A DNA stretch of 64,000 bases, taken from assembly GCA_963969395.1 (NCBI GenBank), contig OZ017797.1, positions 13,392,001 through 13,456,000 of the forward strand, read 5' to 3'. The notes under the pieces were generated by a model. That model did not search any database. It saw only the letters and a program-made list of their open reading frames with translations, and had not been told where the DNA came from. How positions within the stretch are numbered: position 1 is the stretch's first letter; each line of letters opens with the position of its first letter. This stretch comes from Pseudoscleropodium purum. Taxonomy: Eukaryota > Streptophyta > Bryopsida > Hypnales > Brachytheciaceae. This document shows, piece by piece, positions 24,601-34,890 of the stretch. Made by a program: the position numbers and the translations under genes.

Positions 24601-25977
24601 ATTGCAACACAATATGTAGTGGAATGTCACATATTTACTTAATAAATGAATGAATTTTCATTACCATTATATTTGTATTATCATAAGAACATGCCACTCA
24701 TCTTTCAAACATATAGCCTCAACAATAACTCCAAATCCAACATGAGAAGAGGTTACCCACCCAAATTCTTGCAGCAAGTAGAATAAAATCTAGTTTTATA
24801 AAAACAAGCTAGGGCTCATAATAATCAAGGGCTTGTCCAACCACTCCAAAGCATTGATTTGGTATATCTCTAATATTGTTTGGTCTTGTAAGAAGTTTGT
24901 TCCATGTTTCAAAGCATTGTCAGTGTTAGAAGAGGCACCATGTATATCCCTAATGTTGTTTGGAGTTGGGAGTATAGGCAAGGATGAACAACTCACTACA
25001 AACCTCAAAAACAAATCCAAAGGCCTCTCTATTTCATAAATTGAGGATAACTTTTATTGAGAGTATGGTATAGGTATTTTCACCCCCATATGTGTGTGTT
25101 TGTATCATACAATCGCTTTTCAAAGGATAGTATAGTCTTTGAGTGTTTCACAAGAGGGGGAGGTTTTTGTCTCCACCACATAGAATTAAATGTAAAAAAA
25201 TATCCCTACTTTGGAATGCTCAATTTTGTATTTTGTATTTTGTAGTTTAGGATTTAGAAATTAGGGTTGATCTAATTTTAGGAAAATCCATGGGCCAAAA
25301 AGCTTGTCGGGGTTATAGCCAATCATTTAAAACGAACTTTGACATTATGAACTATCATAGATTTGAAAATATTTTAAAACTATCAGGTTGTGCACTTTGT
25401 GCCTTTTTCACTTTGTCATAATTATTCTTTGTCTTTAATTGAAAACTTTAACAATAAAGTTATATTATTTGATTTTCTTCAATTTTGAAGCTCTTGTTGA
25501 CTAAAAACTTGCTTTCCATAGCCTCTTGCCTCTTGTGATAAGAGAGCCTTACACATTTGTAGTTTAAAAGGGAGCATCACAATAGATTGTTGAGTTTGTT
25601 GTTATATTTACACATAAATTACATATAAAGGTGATTACAAGAAACACCAATACAATAATACTATATGTTGTGTTTACTCTATTACTTGATTAATTTCAAT
25701 ATTTTTTTAGTCCCAGGTACAAAAAAATGTCAAAACCGTGTAGAAAACAACACCCTTTCTGAGTAGTTACATCTCTAATTAACAGTAATTAGTTAGTTGC
25801 TACTAATGCACTTTCAGCAGTACTGTAACTGAACCTAGAACAGGGTATTCTTACTTAAAAAAAGAAAGACTATGACTGGGCATGTCTACTGTTGAGTAAT
25901 TTTGTTCACAACTAAAAAAGAAAGCTTCTTAGCAGAGTGGTTTTCAGAAGTTTGATTTCGGAGCTGCACAAGCTTAA

Positions 25978-26273
25978 TGTGGGTACCCCCAAATTGCCTC
26001 TTTTTGCTACTGTGGTCTAGCTATTTGCTATTATTAGACTCATCAAATTTTTCATATTTTATTGTTGGCAAGTGAAAGGAGGTTTTAATGCACCAAAAAA
26101 TGTAATATTTTGATATTGTATGGAAAAGTTGTGAAGGATCGAAGTTCTTTTTGTAGATGTCTTAGAAGTGTTTCTTCAACATATGTACATATTGACTTTG
26201 AATATGTATGCAGAGTGATGATCGTCATTTTAGGTAAGGTGTGATTATAGGTGTACCTACTTTAACCCTTAAA
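25978..26273 (+). mobile_element. GTGGGTACC-ended MITE, family E copy 2
   Basis: Starts GTGGGTACCCCCAAATTGCC and ends ATAGGTGTACCTAC. It is collinear with copy 1 at 4466 (shared TTGGCAAGTGAAAGGAGG-like segment and TTTCTTCAACA). It directly abuts a TTAACCCTTAAAGG terminus at 26268. Confidence 0.6.
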
Positions 26274-26800
26274 GGACATGATCCCTATGACCAATGTGAC
26301 CCACCAAAACTATATTACTCTAATTAAGGTAAAACAGCCCATCATGGTCAAATGATCTACAACGAAATCCTAAGAGATGACCCCATGATGGTTATAATCA
26401 ATTTATGAAATTTTGGACCACCATCAATGTCTCACTTGATACTATTGGAATGATTAGTGACCCCATTAGGAACACCTAGCTTTTTTAGTGTAAATCATGA
26501 AAGGAAATGACTTTTTAAGGCCCTCCAAGTTAGGAAATATTTTGAAGAAGAAGGTGAGCATTATGGATATATGTTTTGTTGGTTGTCGAGTAGTCTACAA
26601 ACTATTTTGGGCACATCACTTCAAATAATCTTAGCAAATTCATACTTTATTGAAAAAATATAATTTCAGTTGTTGTTGCTATTTCTCACCCTTGTTTGTG
26701 TGTGTGGTGGTGTGTGGTGGGTCAACCATGGCATTAGAGCAAACTAGAAATTTTGACCATGATGGGTTGTTTTTACTTTAGTAGATCAACACGTGGATTT
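26268..26800. mobile_element. Inverted-repeat element with CCCATCATGGTCAAA arms
   Basis: Near the left end GTAAAACAGCCCATCATGGTC and GACCCACCA occur; the right half holds their inverses (TGGTGGGTC, then GACCATGATGGGTTGTTTTTAC at about 26755). The left boundary is TTAACCCTTAAAGGACATG. The right boundary was not resolved. Non-coding. Confidence 0.45.
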
Positions 26801-26837
26801 TTTGTTTCTACATTAAACAATGAAGTCATCCATGTAA

Positions 26838-27135
26838 GGCAAGTACTCCCCAAACCGCCACCTTTTGCTACTAAGCCTATTTTCTATTCTTAGATTTTCA
26901 TAAGTTCTTGTTGGCAAGTGAAAAGAGATTCCAACACACCAGAGAACGTGGCATTTGAAAAGAGGTTCCAACACACCGGAGAACATGACATTTGGACATT
27001 GTATGCAAAAGTTGTCAAGGAACAAAGTTTGGTTCTAGAAGCATTTCTTCCACATAGGTACAGAACTGACTTTGGAGATATACACATAGTATGGTCGGTG
27101 GTTTAAGATCAGTGACATATTTGGGTGGACCCATC
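26838..27135 (+). mobile_element. Family E MITE copy 3 with internal duplication
   Basis: Diverged copy of the element at 4466 and 25978. The TTCCAACACACC(A/G)GAGAAC segment is present twice ~40 bp apart (26930-27000), an internal tandem duplication absent from the other copies. Confidence 0.55.
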
Positions 27136-27954
27136 TTACTCCACTTTTTGGCCTCAACTTCCTTCAAAGATTAAATGCAAACCCCACCCCTGGGTGCCCC
27201 GGATCATGCCATGTCTACCTTTCATAAACAGATGCCTTAACTGCATTACGATTTGCCTGGCTGGAAGTGCAATGGGCAACTCTGCTTGTCTGATCATGCA
27301 TCATGGATTGACCCCTCCCAAGTAACTTACATGCATTTGGCTCTTGAACAGTAATTAATTTAAGCACATAATTGCAAATATAGGGATCTGCACAAATGGA
27401 ATAATCTCTGATAAAAAGTAATCTGGTATTTTGATGTGATGAGCTTATGCAGCACAAGTGAAGATGGTTTAACCCTGTAAGGATATCGGGGTTGAAAAGT
27501 AGCCAATGAATTTCAAAATAACCATAGAAATGGAAAATGCACCTATTTGTTCAATAGTAGGAGTATATTTGGTGAATTACTTAGGTAATAGGTCTCATCA
27601 TTTTGGAGGGTTGCTTCAAAGTGACCAAACCAATATATTAATTACTTGAGAATTAATAGAGGCATCTAGCCACAATGCATTGTTAATGTGCAAATTTTGT
27701 GAAAGACATCAAAGCTATAGTAATGAAGGTTTAGTAGAAGGCTATTTAATAATCAACCATGTAAGTGTATAAGGTAGTTAATTGGCAAATTAATCAAATG
27801 CAATGAAACTGTGCAAAATGAAGTGGATTTTCAAACTAACTGCCAAAAAAAGTTAGGAAACTTTAACATTTTCCATCTTGTTTCAAAAGTCACGTAACAA
27901 ATGTAGTTGTGAAGAGAAGCTATTTATACAAGTGGGATAGTAGTAGGTAAAAAC

Positions 27955-28440
27955 AATGCATGTGGGATATGTAAATTAGGATTAATAGGAGCACAACCTC
28001 TCATAGTTAAATCAAAAGTAGAAATTGTATTCAAAGTCAAATTTCAAAACCCATTTAGGCATAGTGGAATGATTTTTTTCAAAAAACTTTGAACTTCACA
28101 GAGTTGGAGAATCAAGCTAGTTTTCATTTCAAAATATCTGTTTGAGTTTTAAAATCTCTAATAAAAAGTTATGAACAAAATTTAGAGAGGGTGTTTGAAA
28201 ATGTCAAAAAATTTCCCTTTCAATTTGTTTTAGAATTTTGTCCATAACATTTTAATGGAAGCTTTAAACCTCAAATGGATTTTTGGAGATGGAAAACCAA
28301 TTTGATTCTTTAATTGTGCTTAGCTTAGAGTTTTAAGAAAATCATTCTAAAATACCTAAATGGGGTTTGAAATTTGACTTTGAATACAATTCCAACATTT
28401 GACAATGAGTGATTTAACTTCTAAATATCCCATACCCTTT
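27955..28440. mobile_element. Foldback family F element, ~240-bp arms
   Basis: The sequence folds on itself around 28205. AATTGTATTCAAAGTCAAAT at about 28025 is mirrored by ATTTGACTTTGAATACAATT at about 28372, and AAGTTATGAACAAAATTT is mirrored by AATTTTGTCCATAACATT. Truncated relatives are at 5698-6030 and 8245-8370. Non-coding. Confidence 0.65.
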
Positions 28441-30900
28441 AAAGATTCACCATAGACAACTGATTTTTTTATAAACTAACCTCTTCATTCTTCATTCTTA
28501 CTAATTGCCATTGAACTAAGTTTATCATGATGCCACTAAAAAAATGCTTGATGGTAGATGTCATTGGAGTATTTTCAATGTTTTTTTTTCATAACTTGAT
28601 TAGAAAATGAGATATGCAATAATACAGGTGAAGGTGTCTTATAATACCCAAACCTTGATTATTTAACTAATAGTATTTGAATTTTGAACTACTCAAAGTC
28701 GTTGGATATAGCAACTTCAGATGAGAAACTATAAGAAAAAAACATGTCATGACACAAAGTTAAATGTAATCGGAGGGCCTTTCAGCTGTTCTAAAGCATC
28801 CTTCTAGAGCGGCCCTTCAGAGGGTTGAAAATTTCTCTAATGGCTTTTAGAATTAAGTATGGTTCAACTATTGAAAATGGTCCTCTTTTCTCTCTAAATG
28901 TGAAAATGGGTTCATAGTATTATTCAAGGAAAAGGTAAGAGAGCTTTTTAAATTAAAAATTATAGGCAAAATGCTATGTATTTTTTAGGTTCTAAAAATT
29001 CAATAGAATTAGAAAAGGTATGTTTGCGTCGTGCAATTAATGAATATGTTAGATAAATATCTACAATAAAGAAGCTTTATACCACTTGAAAATTGTTGTC
29101 TTTTTCCAAGTTACCAAATAAATTGCATTTTTTTTTATATTATCACCAAGCTACCTTGTTTCTACTATCCAAAAATGGATGTTGTTATTGACACTTTTTT
29201 ATACCAAAGTGTGAAGAATTTGTTGCAAAAAATCTCAAATTTTGACATTTTAATGTTGAAAAAAGTGTCAAAAAATATAGCCAAAAACAATATACAATTT
29301 TTTTTTATAGTTTTTGTAAACTTCTTTGAAAGGAAAGACGAAACTGAATTAAATCCAAATTGTCTCATATTTTTTGGACCTTCATGAAAGCATTTTTTTT
29401 GACATCTTTTTTTACCCTTTTTTAAAATTCTCTCCAAATTTTATTTTTGACACTTTAGATCAATAATTTTTTGTAGGAAGAAAAATGGGATTGTCATCTA
29501 ACGTTCATTGTTTCATATTTTTTTGACCTTTGTGGAATTAGTTTTGAATTTTAAAGTTGAAATGTAGTGGTTTCTAAAAGTGACCACCTCATGAAATATA
29601 TATTGTTAGTATATTAAAAAAAATGTACCCCTATGTTAGTGGTGGCTCTTAGAGCATGCATGCATGCATTTTGACCACCCTAGCTTCTTTATTCTCATAC
29701 ATGTCTTTATAAGCTAGCATGTTTTGTCAACAAAGAACAATAAAGTCTTTTTTTTTTCTAAGTGATGTGTATTTTTCTAAAAGTGCAATTGACAAAAAGC
29801 ATTAACTAAACTTGAAACAACATTCACCTAGTGCACAAAGGCCTTGAACAAACCTAAATTACTTTGAAAACCTGTAAATTTTTTTTAGTTAAAATTGATA
29901 ATATAAGCATTTCATTGTCTTTTATGTGGTTTTATAGTGAATTTTTTTATCCAAACATATTTTGTTGTGAAAGATGATGCAAATAGAATTTGATTTTTTT
30001 TTCTACTCAGAGAATATGTTATAAATTTCCAAAAGCAATATGCTGCAATAAGCTTCTATAATGGATCATAAAATCAATAGGAAACAACACATTTGGAACC
30101 TTGAAATAACAAAGAGTGATGCTTGAATAGAAGCCCCTTTGAACATCTTCTTCAATAATCTACTCTAATTTTGAATAGGGGACTTGGTTCAATTTCACGT
30201 GTGGATTTGGTTTGCTATGATGAAAAAATTAAGTGTTTGTTTTAAGTACTTGTCAATTTAAAGTGCCACTACTTTACACTCATTCTTTGACTCTCCGGTA
30301 GAGAAATTTGCTTAATGTTAAAATGGCTCAATCATAAAGAATTATAATTGCCATCAACAAAAACAATAATTCAAAGTTTGTAGTCAACATGCAATTCAAT
30401 AATGAATAGATACAAAATGGGAATTATGTATATAGAAATTATTCAAATAACACATTAATTTGTATAAAACTTGCAAAGTTCATCACTTGTTGTGAACTCA
30501 ACACAAAGAACTTAAGGGAAGCAATCCATTTATGACCACTTAACCAATTCCACGTATTTGCAAGGCAATTTTCTTCAATGGGGAAATTTTGCCATGTGCA
30601 GAAATAGAGTTTGGAAGGTTTCCATAAATTTCCAGATTTATTTTTTCTCAAAATAGAATCCCCATGAATTTTTCATTTGAAGATTTTGTTCCTCCACCAC
30701 TAGTGATATAACTTAGGTCATCCTATCTGACCAAGGGCTGGTTGCAAAATTGTGAGTGTGCTATTGTGCATAATGTGCCATTCCTGATCACTTACTCATC
30801 TCATAACCGATTGGAAATAGATCACCCTACATTGGCAGAATGGGTGGGTGTGATCAAGAATGGGTTGCCTTCTATACTAGGGAGGGCTGCTTCAATCTAA
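28440..30900. other. AT-rich intergenic DNA
   Basis: No gene is seen. A GCATGCATGCATGCAT run sits at 29656, a multiple RY-type palindrome. 28815-28850 resembles the right end of the MITE at 19795. Confidence 0.4.
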
Positions 30901-31215
30901 ACTGTCATCCGTACAACTGAGAGAACACCAGACGTCTAGGCTTCGCAGAAGACAATGAAATGCACCACCCACCTACACAAACAGGACATCACTAACAATG
31001 CCATCAACATGTTAGTAACAAAACAAACAACACATGTATCTTACCACCAATGTTCCAAGACGTGAACTATGGGCTTAAGTTTATGTCTTACACAAGCTCA
31101 AATTTCTTCAATCTCTCTGTTGAATGTCAATCATGATTCTTCAGATACGGCCACTCGTTGCAATCTGCTATTCAAACGCTCATGCTCCTGGAGCAACCAC
31201 TCCCTTCCTAGCTAG

Positions 31216-31410
31216 CTAAGATAGTTGCTTCTCCAGTTTCAAACGCGCATTCTCTTGTTGCAGCTCTGAAATTTGTATCTGATGAGACACTGTTAGTCGA
31301 TGATCCATGTCCACAAACTGTACAGTACAGCAGAATCCTCTGCTTTCGTTGTTGAAGAACTGAGTCACTTTGTTGGAAGGAGAATCTTTCGTTTTTCTGT
31401 GGGACACCAT
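31216..31410 (-). CDS. Short frame with coiled-coil C-terminus, possible last exon
   Basis: Frame of 64 codons ending in a leucine-zipper-like stretch (ISELQQENARLKLEKQLS). A plausible splice acceptor (CTGTACTGTACAG) precedes FVDMDHRLT, so this may be a terminal exon rather than a free-standing gene. The preceding frame at 31441-31740 could be its partner. The short amphipathic end recalls bZIP or bHLH dimerisation helices, but no basic region is visible. Not recognised further. Confidence 0.3.
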   Translation of the reverse strand: MVSHRKTKDSPSNKVTQFFNNESRGFCCTVQFVDMDHRLTVSHQIQISELQQENARLKLEKQLS

Positions 31411-31440
31411 CAATCAAATCCCTTCCTTGCTGATAATTAA

Positions 31441-31740
31441 TCAGGGCCAGCGCTCAATTCGATCAGTCTCTGAAACATTCTCAATATTCCGTGTCATAGC
31501 TTCGTTTCGTAGCGAATTCGAGTCTCCAGGAATCTGAGTAAATCCCTGGTGGTGGATTTGGTAGCCTGGGACGAGGGTTGATAGACTGTTGAGCTCCAAG
31601 ATTTGCATTGGCTCACAGAGCACCTCATCAATCATGCCCTCAAAACCAGAAAGAGCTCCAGAAGATTCTTCAGCATCTCCCACAAACAGCAGCATCCAAT
31701 GGAGGCAATGGCAAAACTCGGAGATGACGGAGCAAACCAT
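31441..31740 (-). CDS. Unrecognised 99-codon frame
   Basis: ATG-initiated frame in DNA that is GC-richer than its surroundings. From about residue 33 it looks protein-like (GFEGMIDEVLCEPMQILELN), while its first 25 residues are Cys/Leu-rich and may be untranslated. The spacing to the frame at 31216-31410 would suit a two-exon gene, but I see no strong donor. No domain is recognised; it may be a fragment. Confidence 0.25.
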   Translation of the reverse strand: MVCSVISEFCHCLHWMLLFVGDAEESSGALSGFEGMIDEVLCEPMQILELNSLSTLVPGYQIHHQGFTQIPGDSNSLRNEAMTRNIENVSETDRIERWP

Positions 31741-32653
31741 TTGTTACCAAACCAGCAATTCAAATTGCGCATCAGGGATCACAGGGCCTCAAACCCCGAA
31801 TGGATTATACCTCCATAGACTGAGACTTTCCCAGCTAACCTTACTTCTTTCTAATCTGCATCTATTTCCTCTCAAATTTTCCAGCAAGAAGTGAACATGA
31901 TTCACAGATAGAAAGCACAGATTCCATTGATTATCTGATTATTTACGAAAAACTTCAATCCCTTCAAATTGGCAGAATTCGGCACTTGCCAATTCAAGAC
32001 GGGCGGCTCTGAAACGGAAATCTTTACGAGTCCTTTTGTTTAGAGCTCTGTGTAGATGAATGTCAAATTTTTTGGCGATCAGAATCAAAACGAAATTGAC
32101 GATCGCAATTAGGGAGATTCACAAGGTGGTGGACAGGTTCCTATGAACCTCAATTGACATGTACATCAGCTTGCTCTGCCCGTAGATATGAAAATTGATA
32201 TGAAAATTGCATTTCATCCACAGCATTGTGCACCGCTAAGCTTGGTGACTTCCCACCCCTCCCCCTCTCAGCTCCCTAAATCATTTCATTTCCCGCGCCA
32301 GTTTTCACAATTGAAGAAAGCTAGACAAAATGAGAAATCCAATATGTTTTCGAATGTGTTTTCAATTGAGATTAGAAAGCTGTTGCAAACCAGGTTTCGA
32401 AATCAGAAGTAAACTCATATTCCAAGTTCTGAAATTAGCAAATTCCAACAGAAATTTAATATGCTAATTGGAGAATATCCTTTTGTGTCTATGGAAATTG
32501 GACAAGTCTCCTTTTTGTGTCCATATTTCATTCCTAGTGTACGTATCCTATTCTGTCACCCCTGGACAGCGCCTATGAAATTTCTTCATAAATTCCATAG
32601 ATGGACATTTTGAATTTCTCCTGTGAAAATCTTGCCAAGTTAGTAAATGACAA

Positions 32654-33304
32654 TCACGACATGGAAGCTAGAAGCGGCAACTGTTCATCAAACTGATTAG
32701 AGTCTGTCCCCCGGACGAAATGCTCCAGTTGCCAACCATCGCAGCGTCGACAGAGATCCACTTTCAGACATCTCACCATCCCAGCCAAGCGCTGCAGCAG
32801 CCATCGCACCGGGATTCTTAAGCACCCTGAACTCACAAGCCTCGACACATGAACCCGAATCCTCCGCCCCCCTTTCCGAGAATGCTTCCGAGTTCGAAAC
32901 CCAATTCGAAGCCCAATTCGAAAGAACTTGGCAATCTTCAGTCTCGTTCGCCGTGGTCGCCGGTCCGCCTGTTTCAGAGTTTTGGCGATGAGCTTCTGCG
33001 CCAGAGCATGGCGTCTTCTCTCGACTTCTTCTTCATCTTGCTTCGTTAGTTTCTGCAACCCATGCAGACGACGTCGTTGCATTCGTCTTCCGAAGAGGTT
33101 AAGCTTGGGAAGCCTGGCTAGGACTCCAACCTGCTCTCCAGTCTGCGCTGCCGAGTTTTTACATTGCGCCAGGGCGAGGACCTTTTCCGAAAATACAAAG
33201 TGGTTGTTGCAGTCGACGTGGAGACTCTCGAGACGACTACCCATGTGATTTTCGGAACTGGGAACACGTTGAGGTGCTTCTGTGTCTGCAGGTGCCTCGA
33301 ACAT
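32654..33304 (-). CDS. Hypothetical basic protein, 216 codons
   Basis: Single-exon frame from the ATG at 33304. The middle (about residues 75-160) is very rich in Arg and Lys (GRRMQRRRLHGLQKLTKQDE, then RRPRRTRLKIAKFFRIGLRI), with a predicted helix around KQDEEEVERRRHALAQKLIAK. Such a profile fits a nuclear or nucleic-acid-binding protein, but no known domain is seen. Shadow frames on the plus strand are 66-106 codons, so coding status is uncertain. The GC-rich base composition supports a real gene or a decayed one. Confidence 0.4.
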   Translation of the reverse strand: MFEAPADTEAPQRVPSSENHMGSRLESLHVDCNNHFVFSEKVLALAQCKNSAAQTGEQVGVLARLPKLNLFGRRMQRRRLHGLQKLTKQDEEEVERRRHALAQKLIAKTLKQADRRPRRTRLKIAKFFRIGLRIGFRTRKHSRKGGRRIRVHVSRLVSSGCLRIPVRWLLQRLAGMVRCLKVDLCRRCDGWQLEHFVRGTDSNQFDEQLPLLASMS

Positions 33305-34380
33305 CGTGATCAATTCAAGACGTGGAGCGACTGTTACTATTTAATTTACGACGTTGATAGGAAAGACTTGAGATGATAGAACTAACTATTTAAGGCTGGA
33401 ATCTGTCGATTCGGCGTGTGTTGATCGCATAAAACACATTAGATGGAGATACAAAAAGCAAACGCAATTATAACAAGACTATGGTCGCTGCATTAAAATC
33501 CAGTTAGATCCTGACTCATGAGGCAATTAACACTGCATCCAATAGTTAATGGCCTTTGCATCAGATGCTTATGAACTCATCGACAAAGTGAAATCAATTC
33601 GTGTCGATTACACTCGGACTTCGATTGCAATGAATTCGAATGTGCACTCTAATGCATAGTAACGCTCTCTCGATCCATGGTCAGCTTCTTGCTCGATCGT
33701 GAGTCCAAAACGAAACAGGTGACCAGTAGAATGAAATTAGCTGCTCCATTAGCGAGCAAATGTATCGGCCATTAGTTTATGTACTGGATGGGGAACTGGA
33801 ATGAAGGGCTACCTAACCCGGTGGTATGAAACAGTGCACTCTTCAAACCTCAAATTTCGTTTCACTGGCACTGTAACGAAATTGACGATGACCGTGCATT
33901 TCAATGCAATATAAAATGGATTTTAGAATCTTTCTCAATTTCTACACTTACATATATAGGATCAGTTCTTTGGAGCCCATCGATCCGCCCAGCCAACTGA
34001 TGAGAATCATGGATTAGAAGGCGACCCTATTGCAGGGGATTTGTTGATGCTAATTAAAGTCAAGTCTTTGGTTCCAGGATCCGAAAATCACAGCTAGAAC
34101 CCCATCAATCTTGTGCCGAAAAACTTATGCTAATTTCCTAGTCCCTTGTACTGTACGTGCTCGGAGGTATCTGGAAGATGCATGCTTTTGTACTGGACGT
34201 ACAGAAGGTACAAATCCTTGGACACGGCATAGATCCAGCTATTGGGAATATTTTTAGGGATTCTGAATTTCTAAAGCCCAAACCCTCGGGCTTCTGTGGA
34301 TATCACCAACCACAATCCCTTGATCATGGTTGATTATGTGCAAATGGTATTCTCCACCTTTCATGGTGAAGACCCCCCAA

Positions 34381-34422
34381 AGAGACATACATAGACATAC
34401 AGAGACATACAGAGACATACAT
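34381..34422. repeat. AGAGACATAC microsatellite
   Basis: A 10-bp unit close to AGAGACATAC is repeated about four times with small variations. It lies downstream of the 909-codon gene. Confidence 0.85.
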
Positions 34423-34890
34423 GACATTGATAGGAAGTTGTTATATACTGAGTCACTAAAAAAGCAAGAGGTGTGTTCAACCAATATTTTCGATTTGCTG
34501 TCTAGCAAATATTTCACCGTCTCAGCCCACCAACAACTACAGTACATCGAATGAAGCCAGCACACCAGCAAAACTAAATTCATTTCTTCAATCTCAGCAC
34601 GACGGACAAACAGACTTCTTCCAAATCCTCCTTACTGCCCAGAAAATCCACCCATTTCTACAATACATTTTCAATGTAAGAAACACGCATTAAACGAAGA
34701 GAGTCAAAACTTCTCTCCATAAAATCTTCAAGATGAACATTTCTACATGTGTAGTTTCTACATGCGTACTTTCAACATGCCTCAGTGTAATTAGCTTTGC
34801 CATTGGGAGCAGGGGGCATACATAAGCAAAAACTAAGGACAAGTTCGAACGTTTAGCAAATAAAGTGAAAGTACGCATGATCTTCCAAAC

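Noticed and set aside
29165..29437. Overlapping 90- and 70-codon frames on opposite strands
   Set aside because: Built from A/T homopolymer runs giving Phe/Lys-rich translations on both strands.
34254..34583. 109-codon minus-strand frame downstream of the 909-codon gene
   Set aside because: Its middle is the AGAGACATAC microsatellite read as Ser-Leu-Tyr-Val repeats; likely 3' flank of the neighbouring gene.
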